A DNA stretch of 64,000 nucleotides, taken from the NCBI RefSeq assembly GCF_000423865.1, contig NZ_AUIU01000012.1:242518-306517 (forward strand), read 5' to 3'. Positions 55,619 through 64,000 of this stretch are shown here, piece by piece. The notes beneath the pieces are model-generated. The model ran no database searches and was not told the origin of the DNA. It worked only from the letters and a program-made list of their open reading frames with translations. Source of the DNA: Thermodesulfovibrio thiophilus DSM 17215 (lineage in GTDB: Bacteria; Nitrospirota; Thermodesulfovibrionia; Thermodesulfovibrionales; Thermodesulfovibrionaceae). The position numbers and the translations under genes were made by a program. Numbering within the stretch: position 1 is the stretch's first letter; every line of letters begins with the position of its first letter.

Positions 55619-58600
55619 TCAACTTTTTTTCTTCTTCTCAAGAAGTTCCACATCAAGACAGAGACTCTGAAGCTCTTTGATTAACACATTAAATGATTCC
55701 GGCACTCCTGGTTCAAGTACTGGATGACCTTTAACAATAGCCTCATACATACGAGTTCTACCTGATATGTCATCACTCTTTACAGTTAAAAACTCCTGGA
55801 GTGTATACGCTGCTCCATATGCTTCTAGTGCCCATACTTCCATCTCTCCAAGTCTTTGCCCTCCAAATTGTGCCTTACCTCCAAGAGGCTGTTGAGTAAC
55901 TAAAGAGTAAGGACCTATAGAGCGAGCATGAATTTTATCTGCAACAAGATGATGTAGTTTAATCATGTACATCTGTCCAACTGTAACTGTCCTTTCAAAT
56001 GGCTCACCAGTTTTGCCATCATAAAGAGTTACCTGACCTGTTGTTGCAAATCCAGCTTTTGTTAGCATTTCCTCTATTTCAGATTCTTTAGCACCTTCAA
56101 AAACAGGAGTTGCGACATAAAAACCTAAAGCCTTTGCAGCAAGACCAAGGTGTGTTTCAAGAATCTGACCTATGTTCATTCTTGATGGAACTCCAAGTGG
56201 ATTGAGTACCATATCAACAGGTGTCCCATCTTCAAGATACGGCATATCCTCTTCAGGTAAAACCATGGAAACAACACCTTTATTTCCATGCCTACCTGCC
56301 ATCTTATCTCCAACCTGTATTTTTCTTTTCATAGCAATAAAAACTTTGACCATCTGATTAACGCTGGGTGGAAGTTCATCTCCTTTTTTTATTCTTTCAA
56401 TTTTTTCATTGTATTTTGCATAAATCTGTTTTATATTCTGTTCTACCTCTTTATTAACCCTGCTTACCTCAAGTTTAACATCAGGGTCTTCTACCTTAAG
56501 TTTAAGCAATTGATTTACATCAAGAAGATTTACAACATTTTCTTTAAGAGCCTTTCCTTTTGCACAGAGTAGCTTATCACCCTTCTTTACATCTTCAAGT
56601 ACAACTTTATTTTTAAGAATTTTTCTGATTCTGCTGGCTTTTGACTCTTTTAAGATTCTTATCTCATCTTCTCTGTCTCTTTCTATTCTTTTAATCTCCT
56701 CATCTTCTATAGACTGTGCTCTTCTGGATTTCTCTTTGCCTTTTCTGGTCAAAATTTTAACATCAATGACAACTCCCTCGATTCCTGGAGGAACATATAA
56801 ACAGCTTTCCTTAACATCTTCTGCTTTTTCTCCAAAGATCGCATAAAGGAGTTTTTCTTCTGGTGTAAGAACCCTCTCTCCCTTGGGTGTTACTTTACCA
56901 ACAAGAATATCGCCAGCTTTAACTTTCGCACCAATTCTGATAATTCCATCTTCATCAAGATTTTTAAGAAGTTCTTCATTGACATTTGGAATTTCTCTCG
57001 TAATCTCTTCAGGACCAAGTTTGGTATCTCTGCACTCAATTTCAAATTCATCTATATGAATAGAAGTATAAACATCTTCTTTTACAAGTCTCTCACTAAC
57101 TAATATAGCATCTTCGAAGTTATATCCGCCCCATGGCATAAATGCAACAAGCACATTTCGACCAAGTGCAAGTTCACCTTTATCCATACATGGACCATCG
57201 GCAAGAATTGTACCTCTTTCAACCTGCTGACCGACCCTTACAATAGGTTTCTGCGTTAGACAGGTCCCCTGATTGGATTTATGAAACTTTACAAGATTGT
57301 ATATATCAACACCACCACCTTCTTCTGTAACTCTTACAACAATTCTGGTAGAATCAACATTTTCTATTATGCCTGCCCTTTTAGCAACTATCAGCCATCC
57401 TGAGTCTCTTGCAGCGTATAACTCCATCCCTGTGCCAACTATTGGAGCTTCAGTATGAACAAGAGGAACAGCCTGTCTTTGCATATTTGAACCCATTAAT
57501 GCCCTGTTTGCATCATCATTTTCAAGAAAAGGAATTAAAGAAGCAGATAAACTAACTATCTGCTTTGGAGATACATCCATATACTGTACTTCTTGAGAAG
57601 AAACCATCTTGAAATCACCTTTAACACGAGCAAATACTGTTTCTCCAATAAGATTACCATTTCTATCAACAGGAGTTGTTGCCTCTGCAATAATATAATT
57701 TTCACTTTCAAGAGCGCTCAAATATTGGATCTCATTTGAGACTTTACCATTAACAACTTTACGGTATGGAGATTCTATAAAACCGAATTCATTAATTCTT
57801 GCATATGTTGCTAGAGAAGTTATCAGTCCAATGTTGGGTCCCTCTGGAGTCTCTATAGGACATATTCTTCCATAATGAGTTGGATGAACATCCCTTACTT
57901 CAAATCCTGCTCTTTCACGTGTGAGTCCTCCTGGTCCAAGAGCGCTTAATCTTCGTTTATGTGTTATTTCACTTAATGGATTTGTCTGATCCATAAACTG
58001 ACTTAACTGACTTGTACTGAAAAACTCTTTCACAGCAGCCATTACAGGCTTAGTGTTTATTACATCATGGGGCATTGCTGTCTCAACATCAGTAATTGTC
58101 ATCTTTTCCTTAATTGCTCTCTCCATTCTTACCAGTCCGATACGAAACTGATTTTCTAAAAGTTCACCAACACCTCTAACTCTTCTATTTCCGAGATGAT
58201 CTATATCATCAACTTCTCCCTTGCCTGTCCTAAGATTTAGCAAATATTTAACAATTTCAATAATATCTTTATCAGTTAGCACTCTCACATCAAGTGGGAT
58301 ATCAAGTCCTAACTTCTGATTTAATTTAAGTCTTCCTACAGAAGAAAGGTCATATCTTTTAGGATCAAAAAATAATCCATAAAAAAGTTCTTCAGCAGCT
58401 TCCTCAGTGGCAGGTTCTCCAGGTCTCAACTTCTTATATATCTCTTTTAATGCAGACTTTTTATTATCAACTTTATCAGTAAGTAATGTCTCTCTTAGAG
58501 ATGGAAGATAATTAACATTATCTATAAAAAGTAACTGTATTTTTTGAATTTTAGCAGATATAATTCTGTAAAAAGCTTCTTCTGTGATCTCTTTGTTGCT

Positions 58601-59545
58601 GTCAACTATTACCTCACCAGTTTCAGGATCAACAATATCTGAAAGACTTATTCGTCCAATTATTTCTTCTTTCAAAATTGGTATTTCCTGAATTCCCAGG
58701 TCTTTCATCTTTTTTAATGAATATTTAGTTATTTTACTTCCTTCCTTTACCAGAATATCTTTCCCATCAGGACTATAGAGATCAATTTTTGTTCTAAGAC
58801 CTGTTAAGATATCGCTTATAACTCTTGTATAAGTGTGATCATCTTTTATATTGATTTCCTCAATAGGATAAAAAATCTTGAGCAAATCTTCGTTTGTATA
58901 TCCAAGTGCCTTGAGAACAATTGTAGCTGGAAGTTTTTTTCTCTTATCAATTCTTACATATAGAAGATCTTTTGAATCAAACTCAAAATCAAGCCACGAA
59001 CCTCTTACAGGAATAATTCTCGCTGAATAAAGAAATCTACCGCTTATCCTGCTTTTGCTTCTATCAGGTGCAAAATAAACACCCGGAGACCTGTGTAGCT
59101 GACTAACTACAACTCGCTCAACTCCGTTTATTATAAAGCTACCTGTCTCGGTCATCATGGGTAAATCACCAAGAAACACTTCCTGTTCTCTGGATTCTTT
59201 AAGAAACTTTTTCCCCTCATCATCCTTATCCCAGATGTTCAAACGCATTTTCATTTTAATTGGAACAGAATAAGTAAGCCCTTTAACCATGCATTCATAA
59301 GGAGTTAATTTTGATTCACCAACTGAGTATGAAATAAACTCTATTGTAGTTGTTCCATTATAATCACTTATAGGAAAAACACTGTTTAAAGCTGCCTGAA
59401 GTCCTTCTTCAACTCTGTCGTAAGGGGGAATATCTTTTTGAAGAAATTTATCAAAGGATTTTCTCTGAAATTCCAAAAGATAAGGCACCTCCAGAAGTGG
59501 AGGTACCTTCCCAAAATTTATTCTCTCTCTTAAAGGCTTTATCAT
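55619..59545 (-). CDS. rpoB: RNA polymerase beta subunit
   Basis: The 1308 residues contain the usual beta motifs: the rifampicin region ([21 protein letters not shown], cited in part), [27 protein letters not shown], and the C-terminal [22 protein letters not shown]. All are intact. A GAGAACC-type binding site precedes the ATG, 23 nt after rplL. Confidence 0.97.
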   Translation of the reverse strand: MIKPLRERINFGKVPPLLEVPYLLEFQRKSFDKFLQKDIPPYDRVEEGLQAALNSVFPISDYNGTTTIEFISYSVGESKLTPYECMVKGLTYSVPIKMKMRLNIWDKDDEGKKFLKESREQEVFLGDLPMMTETGSFIINGVERVVVSQLHRSPGVYFAPDRSKSRISGRFLYSARIIPVRGSWLDFEFDSKDLLYVRIDKRKKLPATIVLKALGYTNEDLLKIFYPIEEINIKDDHTYTRVISDILTGLRTKIDLYSPDGKDILVKEGSKITKYSLKKMKDLGIQEIPILKEEIIGRISLSDIVDPETGEVIVDSNKEITEEAFYRIISAKIQKIQLLFIDNVNYLPSLRETLLTDKVDNKKSALKEIYKKLRPGEPATEEAAEELFYGLFFDPKRYDLSSVGRLKLNQKLGLDIPLDVRVLTDKDIIEIVKYLLNLRTGKGEVDDIDHLGNRRVRGVGELLENQFRIGLVRMERAIKEKMTITDVETAMPHDVINTKPVMAAVKEFFSTSQLSQFMDQTNPLSEITHKRRLSALGPGGLTRERAGFEVRDVHPTHYGRICPIETPEGPNIGLITSLATYARINEFGFIESPYRKVVNGKVSNEIQYLSALESENYIIAEATTPVDRNGNLIGETVFARVKGDFKMVSSQEVQYMDVSPKQIVSLSASLIPFLENDDANRALMGSNMQRQAVPLVHTEAPIVGTGMELYAARDSGWLIVAKRAGIIENVDSTRIVVRVTEEGGGVDIYNLVKFHKSNQGTCLTQKPIVRVGQQVERGTILADGPCMDKGELALGRNVLVAFMPWGGYNFEDAILVSERLVKEDVYTSIHIDEFEIECRDTKLGPEEITREIPNVNEELLKNLDEDGIIRIGAKVKAGDILVGKVTPKGERVLTPEEKLLYAIFGEKAEDVKESCLYVPPGIEGVVIDVKILTRKGKEKSRRAQSIEDEEIKRIERDREDEIRILKESKASRIRKILKNKVVLEDVKKGDKLLCAKGKALKENVVNLLDVNQLLKLKVEDPDVKLEVSRVNKEVEQNIKQIYAKYNEKIERIKKGDELPPSVNQMVKVFIAMKRKIQVGDKMAGRHGNKGVVSMVLPEEDMPYLEDGTPVDMVLNPLGVPSRMNIGQILETHLGLAAKALGFYVATPVFEGAKESEIEEMLTKAGFATTGQVTLYDGKTGEPFERTVTVGQMYMIKLHHLVADKIHARSIGPYSLVTQQPLGGKAQFGGQRLGEMEVWALEAYGAAYTLQEFLTVKSDDISGRTRMYEAIVKGHPVLEPGVPESFNVLIKELQSLCLDVELLEKKKKS

Positions 59546-59568
59546 GGTTCTCCTTCTCTTTAAAATTT

Positions 59569-59955
59569 TTACTGTACTTCTACTGTTGCACCTTCAGCTT
59601 CAAGTTTTGCTTTAATAGTTTCAGCTTCTTCCTTAGAGACACCTGTTTTTACAGGTTTCGGAGCACCGTCAACCAGGTCTTTAGCTTCTTTAAGTCCAAG
59701 CCCTGTTAGTTCCCTTACAACTTTAATTACTTGAATTTTCTTGTCTCCTGCAGCCTTTAAGATTACATCAAAGCTTGTTTTTTCCTCAACTGCCTGTGCT
59801 GCCTGTGCTGCTGCAGGAGCACCCGCTGCTGCTACTGCAACCGGAGCTGCTGCTGTTACTCCGTATCTTTCCTCAAATTCTTTGATAAATTGACTTAATT
59901 CAAGAATTGTAAGATTATCAAAAAACTGAAAAACCTCTTCTTTTGTAATTGCCAT
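59569..59955 (-). CDS. rplL: Ribosomal protein bL12 (L7/L12)
   Basis: This 128-residue acidic protein has an N-terminal dimerisation helix region, an Ala-rich hinge ([17 protein letters not shown]) and the C-terminal factor-binding domain ([27 protein letters not shown], cited in part). It forms the flexible stalk on L10. AGGAGG precedes the ATG, 18 nt after rplJ. Confidence 0.97.
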   Translation of the reverse strand: MAITKEEVFQFFDNLTILELSQFIKEFEERYGVTAAAPVAVAAAGAPAAAQAAQAVEEKTSFDVILKAAGDKKIQVIKVVRELTGLGLKEAKDLVDGAPKPVKTGVSKEEAETIKAKLEAEGATVEVQ

Positions 59956-59973
59956 AATTAATTCCTCCTTTTA

Positions 59974-60498
59974 TTAAGCTTTCTTATTTTTTAACGATTC
60001 TAATGCATAAAGCAATTTAGTATTTACTGCCTGCATCGCATAAGCCATTTTGGTAAGTGGAGAACTCATTGCACCAACCAGCATTCCAAGTAGAACATTC
60101 TTTGAAGGTAACTTGGATATCTCTTTGAGTTCTGCTGCAGAATATACATTACCCTCAACAACACCCTGTTTAAGTTTTAATTTTTCATTTTTTTCAGAAA
60201 AATCAAGAGCCTTTTTAACTATCACAACTGGATCATCATAACCAAAAACTACACCAGTACATCCCTCTAAAGAACTTTTCAAATGTTCTTTAAAAGGCGC
60301 ATCTTTAAGTGCTATTCCCAGAAGAGTATTTTTGCATACTCTATATTCTCCACCGGACTCTTTAATTTTCTGCCTTAAATCCGAAATTTCAGCTACTGTT
60401 AACCCCTGAAAATCAGTTAAAATGAATGATTTAGCTTTTGCTAACCGTTGAGAAATTTCTTCAACCCTTTTCTTTTTTGCTTCTTTTGTGGTAATCAG
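59974..60498 (-). CDS. rplJ: Ribosomal protein uL10 with a non-standard start codon
   Basis: L10-like sequence (TTKEAKKKRVEEISQRLAKA, SFILTDFQGLTVAEI) is open in frame right up to an AAAGGAGG at about 60503-60510. No ATG, GTG or TTG exists between the binding site and residue 73. The candidates are CTG at 60498-60496 (5 nt after GGAGG) and ATT at 60495-60493 (8 nt). From CTG the protein is 174 residues, the normal L10 length. A start at the TTG at 60282 would delete the rRNA-binding domain. A sequencing error in an ATG is the main alternative. Confidence 0.85.
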   Translation of the reverse strand: MITTKEAKKKRVEEISQRLAKAKSFILTDFQGLTVAEISDLRQKIKESGGEYRVCKNTLLGIALKDAPFKEHLKSSLEGCTGVVFGYDDPVVIVKKALDFSEKNEKLKLKQGVVEGNVYSAAELKEISKLPSKNVLLGMLVGAMSSPLTKMAYAMQAVNTKLLYALESLKNKKA

Positions 60499-60647
60499 AT
60501 TATCCTCCTTTCCCGGACAGCAGTGCAGTTATATTTATTTGAAGCTTTCAATATGCTCAATTCTTTTAATAATCTCGGCAGGCGGACATCCATTAAGCTT
60601 CGAGCACCTGCTGTCTCAGATTTATTTATAACAGGCAAAGCCTGTTT
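60499..60647 (-). promoter_or_regulatory. L10 leader (autoregulatory mRNA structure)
   Basis: Between rplA and rplJ the minus strand carries GACAGCAGGTG...CTTAAT...CGCCTGCCGAG, the conserved elements of the bacterial L10 leader to which L10-L12 binds to repress its own translation. AGGTG region and CCTGCC can pair. A 7-bp hairpin with a 3-nt loop (60630-60646) follows the rplA stop directly. Confidence 0.75.
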
Positions 60648-61334
60648 TTAAAGTTTCAACTCAGATATGTTTATTTTTAACCCAGGTCCCATTGTAGAAG
60701 ACAATGTAACTTTTTTAATATATTTACCTTTTGATGTCGGAGGTTTTGCCTTAATTATTGACTTCAAAACTGCCATCGCATTTTCAACAAGCTTTTCTCT
60801 GTCAAAAGACAGTTTACCAATAGGAACATGAACAACTCCACCTTTGTCAGTTCTGTATTCAATCTTACCTCCCTTAGCCTCTTTCACCGCTCTTCCAACA
60901 TCGAATGTTACAGTACCTAACTTTGGATTTGGCATTAACCCTCTCGGACCCAGAATTTTACCAAGTTTACCAACCTGCCCCATCATATCAGGTGTTGCAA
61001 TTACTCTATCAAACTCAAGCCAGCCCTGTTGAATTTTCTCAATTAAATCTTCTGCTCCAACATAATCCGCTCCAGCTTCTTCTGCTTCTTTTTCCTTTTC
61101 TCCTTTCGCAAAAACCAGAACTCTAACCTGTTTACCTGTTCCATGAGGAAGAACTACAGTGCCTCGTACAACCTGATCGGATTTTTTAGGATCAACACCT
61201 AAATTTATCGCCATCTCTACAGTCTCATCAAATTTTGCGAAACTATTCTCTTTAAGAAAATCTATTGCCTCTTCTAGAGTATACTCTTTTGTAGTGTCTA
61301 ATTTTTCCTTAACAGCAGCCAATTTTTTGCTCAT
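60648..61334 (-). CDS. rplA: Ribosomal protein uL1
   Basis: This 228-residue protein has [53 protein letters not shown] (cited in part) and the C-terminal [12 protein letters not shown] block, all characteristic of L1. It binds 23S rRNA at the E-site stalk and, in many bacteria, its own mRNA. It starts 5 nt after rplK. Confidence 0.97.
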   Translation of the reverse strand: MSKKLAAVKEKLDTTKEYTLEEAIDFLKENSFAKFDETVEMAINLGVDPKKSDQVVRGTVVLPHGTGKQVRVLVFAKGEKEKEAEEAGADYVGAEDLIEKIQQGWLEFDRVIATPDMMGQVGKLGKILGPRGLMPNPKLGTVTFDVGRAVKEAKGGKIEYRTDKGGVVHVPIGKLSFDREKLVENAMAVLKSIIKAKPPTSKGKYIKKVTLSSTMGPGLKINISELKL

Positions 61335-61339
61335 TTATC

Positions 61340-61768
61340 TTACCCCCTTATCTCTACACCCATGCTTTTTGCAGTACCAATTACCATTTTCATTGCGGAT
61401 TCAATAGATACGGTATTTAAATCAGGCAGTTTTGTTTTGGCTATTTCTTCTATCTGTTTTATGGTCAAAGAACCAACTTTTTCTTTACCTGGTAATCCAG
61501 AACCTTTTATTATTCCAGCAGCCTTTTTAATAAGCTCAGATGTTGGAGGTGTTTTGAGAATAAACGTAAATGATCTGTCTTTATAAATAGTTAATACAAC
61601 TGGAATAAGAGTCTCACCCATGTTTTGGGTTTGAGCATTAAACTGTTTACAAAATTCCATAATATTAATTCCATGTGGACCAAGAGCTGGCCCCACAGGC
61701 GGAGCAGGATTTGCTTTACCTGCTGGTATAACAAGTTTTACCTGTGCTGTTACTTCTTTTTGTGCCAT
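61340..61768 (-). CDS. rplK: Ribosomal protein uL11
   Basis: This 142-residue protein has [20 protein letters not shown] and [15 protein letters not shown], the proline-rich and rRNA-binding hallmarks of L11. It sits at the GTPase-associated centre with L10 and L12. It starts 17 nt after nusG. Confidence 0.97.
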   Translation of the reverse strand: MAQKEVTAQVKLVIPAGKANPAPPVGPALGPHGINIMEFCKQFNAQTQNMGETLIPVVLTIYKDRSFTFILKTPPTSELIKKAAGIIKGSGLPGKEKVGSLTIKQIEEIAKTKLPDLNTVSIESAMKMVIGTAKSMGVEIRG

Positions 61769-61785
61769 AACTTTTATTCCTCCCT

Positions 61786-62310
61786 CTATACCTTTTCAAT
61801 TTGTGAAAAAGACAATTCTACAGGTGTTTGTCTACCAAAAATGCTTACCATAACTTTAACTTTTTCATGTTCAGCATCTACTTCATCAATATATCCTGTA
61901 AAATTCGTAAATGGACCATCTATAATTCTAACAGTCTCTCCCTTTTCAAAATGGGTTCTGATTTGAGGAGCCTTACCTTTTTCCAATTGCTGAAGAATCA
62001 TCTCAACTTCTTCTTCTGGAACAGGAGCAGGTTTTTTGCCTCCAATAAACCCTGTTACCCTCTGAGTTGTGCTTACCAAATGCCATGTATCATCATTAAG
62101 TTCCATCTCAACAAGAATATATCCTGGATAAAACTTTTTTTTCTGTTCTTTTTTCTTTTTTCCTTTTACCTCTATTATTTTTTCAGTCGGAATCAAAATT
62201 CTCGTAATTTTATCATCAAGAGCCTTAAGTTTAGCTCTTTCTTCAATTGAAGCTTTTACCTTTTCTTCAAAACCAGACATCGTATGAATGACATACCATT
62301 GTTTTGACAT
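61786..62310 (-). CDS. nusG: Transcription antitermination factor NusG
   Basis: The protein of 174 residues begins [21 protein letters not shown] and has the NGN domain followed by a KOW domain ([22 protein letters not shown], cited in part). The start at 62310 is preferred over 62331 because it matches the family and follows the secE stop by 4 nt, with AGGTG upstream. NusG couples RNA polymerase to elongation and to ribosomes. Confidence 0.96.
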   Translation of the reverse strand: MSKQWYVIHTMSGFEEKVKASIEERAKLKALDDKITRILIPTEKIIEVKGKKKKEQKKKFYPGYILVEMELNDDTWHLVSTTQRVTGFIGGKKPAPVPEEEVEMILQQLEKGKAPQIRTHFEKGETVRIIDGPFTNFTGYIDEVDAEHEKVKVMVSIFGRQTPVELSFSQIEKV

Positions 62311-62314
62311 ATTT

Positions 62315-62500
62315 TCACCTAATAAATACATTTATAACTCTTGATAAAACAAGATCCACAAACCCCAAAAAAAATGAAATTAGAACCACAGTTACAATAA
62401 CAACCCATGTAGAAGCCACAACTTCATCTTTTTTAGGATAATTAACTTTCTTCGCTTCTATTTTTACATCATTAAAAAAATTTTTAAGCCTTGATATCAC
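62315..62500 (-). CDS. secE: Preprotein translocase subunit SecE
   Basis: This 61-residue protein has the SecE pattern: an amphipathic FFNDVKIEAKKVNYPKKDEVVAS segment (cited in part) followed by a single membrane helix. The short single-helix form is usual outside Enterobacteria. It precedes nusG in the standard order. Confidence 0.93.
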   Translation of the reverse strand: MISRLKNFFNDVKIEAKKVNYPKKDEVVASTWVVIVTVVLISFFLGFVDLVLSRVINVFIR

Positions 62501-62527
62501 TATTCACCTCAAAAAAACATAATGAAC

Positions 62528-62600
62528 AGGCCAGGAGGGATTTGAACCCCCAGCCCCCGGATTTGGAGTCCGGTGCTCTATCCGTTAGAGCTACTGGCCT
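62528..62600 (-). tRNA. tRNA-Trp (anticodon CCA)
   Basis: The 73-nt cloverleaf has acceptor stem AGGCCAG/CTGGCCT, anticodon arm CCGGA-CTCCAAA-TCCGG (anticodon CCA) and T arm GGGGGTTCAAATCCCTC. The CCA end is not encoded. Its place between rpmG and secE is the common tuf-tRNA-Trp-secE arrangement. Confidence 0.95.
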
Positions 62601-62604
62601 AACA

Positions 62605-62757
62605 TTAAGTTTTAGTTTCTTTATGTAATGTGTGTCTTCTGCAATGCTTACAATATTTTTTTAACTGCAATTTATCAGGTGTTGTTTTTTTATTTTTTGT
62701 TGTAGAATAATTTTTATTTTTACATTCAGTACACTGAAGCAGTATAATATCTCTCAT
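62605..62757 (-). CDS. rpmG: Ribosomal protein bL33
   Basis: This is a 50-residue [22 protein letters not shown] at the start, then [17 protein letters not shown]. Two CxxC pairs (Cys9/Cys12 and Cys36/Cys39) show the zinc-binding form. It lies between tuf and tRNA-Trp as expected; the ATG is 3 nt after the tuf stop codon. Confidence 0.95.
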   Translation of the reverse strand: MRDIILLQCTECKNKNYSTTKNKKTTPDKLQLKKYCKHCRRHTLHKETKT

Positions 62758-62760
62758 TTT

Positions 62761-63960
62761 TTACTCCAGCACCTCTGTAACCACACCTGCACCTACTGTT
62801 CTTCCACCTTCTCTTATCGCAAACCTCAATCCCTCTTCCATCGCTATCGGCGCTATTAACTCAGCTGTTAGATTCACATTGTCCCCTGGCATCACCATCT
62901 CTACTCCCTCTGGTAACTTTATCACTCCTGTTACATCTGTCGTCCTGAAATAAAACTGAGGCCTGTATCCATTGAAAAATGGCGTGTGCCTCCCTCCTTC
63001 TTCTTTCGTCAATACATACACTTCTGCCTTGAACTTAGTATGCGGCGTAATGCTTCCAGGCTTCGCTAACACCATGCCCCTCTCTACTTCTTCCTTGCCT
63101 ATCCCTCTCAACAGTACCCCTATGTTGTCTCCTGCCCTTCCTTCATCCAGTATCTTTCGAAACATTTCTAACCCTGTCGCTACTGTCTTCCTCGTCTCCC
63201 TTAACCCTACTATCTCTACTTCATCTCCTACTTTGATTATCCCTCTGTCTACTCTGCCTGTTACTACTGTCCCTCTTCCTGATATCGTAAATACATCTTC
63301 TATCGGCATTAAAAATGGCTTGTCTACTGGCCTCTGTGGCTCTGGTATATAGCTGTCTAATGCATCCAGTAACTCTTGTATTGCTTTGTATTCCTCTGCA
63401 TTGGGATCTTTGCTGCTACTTTCCAATGCCTTTAATGCACTCCCCCTTATTATCGGTATCTCATCCCCTGGAAATCCATACTTGCTCAATAGCTCCCTTA
63501 CTTCTAACTCCACTAAATCCAGTAACTCAGGATCATCTACCATGTCTGTCTTGTTCATAAATACTACTATGTATGGTACCCCTACCTGCCTCGCTAATAA
63601 AATGTGCTCCCTCGTCTGCGGCATCGGTCCATCATTCGCCGCTACTACAAGTATCGCTCCATCCATCTGCGCTGCACCTGTTATCATGTTCTTTATGTAG
63701 TCTGCATGCCCAGGACAGTCTACATGCGCATAATGCCTCTTGTCTGTCTCATACTCTACATGCGATGTGCTTATCGTTATTCCCCTCGCCTTCTCCTCAG
63801 GTGCATTATCTATCTGGTCATAACTCTTAAAGTGCGCCATGCCTTTTAAATCCAGATACTTCGTTATCGCTGCCGTCAATGTCGTCTTGCCATGATCAAT
63901 ATGCCCTATCGTACCTACATTTACATGCGGCTTCTTCCTCTCAAATTTTGCCTTTCCCAT
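62761..63960 (-). CDS. tuf: Elongation factor Tu
   Basis: This 399-residue GTPase has [10 protein letters not shown] (P-loop), the DCPGHADY switch, MNKTDMVDD (NKxD) and the C-terminal [10 protein letters not shown]. Codon use is visibly richer in C-ending codons than in its neighbours, as expected for a very highly expressed gene. AAGGAGGGAAGG precedes the ATG. Confidence 0.97.
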   Translation of the reverse strand: MGKAKFERKKPHVNVGTIGHIDHGKTTLTAAITKYLDLKGMAHFKSYDQIDNAPEEKARGITISTSHVEYETDKRHYAHVDCPGHADYIKNMITGAAQMDGAILVVAANDGPMPQTREHILLARQVGVPYIVVFMNKTDMVDDPELLDLVELEVRELLSKYGFPGDEIPIIRGSALKALESSSKDPNAEEYKAIQELLDALDSYIPEPQRPVDKPFLMPIEDVFTISGRGTVVTGRVDRGIIKVGDEVEIVGLRETRKTVATGLEMFRKILDEGRAGDNIGVLLRGIGKEEVERGMVLAKPGSITPHTKFKAEVYVLTKEEGGRHTPFFNGYRPQFYFRTTDVTGVIKLPEGVEMVMPGDNVNLTAELIAPIAMEEGLRFAIREGGRTVGAGVVTEVLE

Positions 63961-63975
63961 TTCCTTCCCTCCTTA

Positions 63976-64000
63976 TTAAATCTTTTCAATCTCGTTAAAC
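63976..64000 (-). CDS. Possible 3' end of the gene upstream of tuf
   Basis: On the minus strand FNEIEKI and a TAA stop are readable at the window edge, 15 nt before the tuf ATG. In str-type operons this would be the end of fusA, but seven residues are too few to identify it, and it may be non-coding. Confidence 0.25.

Noticed and set aside
60282..60284. TTG as start of a 102-residue L10
   Set aside because: It would remove the conserved N-terminal rRNA-binding domain that is encoded in frame upstream behind a strong ribosome binding site.

Overview
The window reads as the chromosome of an AT-rich, anaerobic, thermophile-like bacterium. Direct pointers are a complete HdrABC-MvhADG electron-bifurcation operon, small multihaem cytochromes, an FdhE-type formate dehydrogenase accessory protein, a bacterial family B DNA polymerase and three genes that read through in-frame UGA as selenocysteine. 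This gene mix best fits a sulfate-reducing Nitrospirota close to Thermodesulfovibrio; that assignment is inference from gene content, not a database match.

Layout. 1-8307 is a P2-like contractile tail module: sheath (cut by the window edge), tube, tail chaperone with a -1 frameshift extension, tape measure, gpI-like protein and fibre. It is followed by a complete diversity-generating retroelement (DGR): a C-type-lectin/FGE-like target protein with a 3' variable repeat (VR), Avd, template repeat (TR) and reverse transcriptase. The baseplate and spike genes normally lying between tape measure and gpI are absent. 8308-8991 is non-coding and carries tandem 22-nt repeats and a sigma-54-like promoter. 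8992-12434 is a membrane-lipid type cluster (CDP-alcohol phosphatidyltransferase, nucleotidyltransferase-fold protein, membrane metallophosphoesterase). 12465-19361 (minus) is hdrA-hdrC-hdrB-mvhD-mvhG-mvhA plus a hydrogenase maturation protease, with Sec codons in mvhA and hdrA. tRNA-Leu(CAA) follows.

19605-26586 (minus) holds a CNNM/CBS protein, a four-gene run ilvB-ilvN-homocitrate/Re-citrate-synthase-like-isocitrate-dehydrogenase-like, a sugar isomerase-like protein and an FmdB zinc ribbon. 26686-41239 is mixed housekeeping: an SDR epimerase, a DUF72 protein, VKOR-thioredoxin, a sirtuin, cell-wall enzymes (L,D-transpeptidase, NlpC/P60, NagZ-AmpG), RibD, ScpB, a MoeA fusion, FdhE, a dihaem peroxidase and a selenocysteine DsbA-like protein. 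41242-45784 (minus) is a redox-flavoured signalling locus: tetrahaem cytochrome, CxxCH-containing hybrid kinase, response regulator and receiver-kinase. 45832-48175 is ymdB-rny, preceded by a 6S RNA gene. 48576-50972 is polB. 50974-63960 (minus) is the classic tuf-rpmG-tRNA-Trp-secE-nusG-rplKAJL-rpoBC block with a Mut7-C gene attached.

Highlights: the DGR with adenine-biased TR/VR substitutions; a hydrogenase large subunit with selenocysteine in the N-terminal CxxC motif rather than the C-terminal one; a UPHC-type DsbA; rplJ lacking any standard start codon behind its ribosome binding site; an intrinsic terminator for rpoBC buried in the next open reading frame; and several genes whose -10 box sits 8-13 nt before the start codon, implying leaderless mRNAs.
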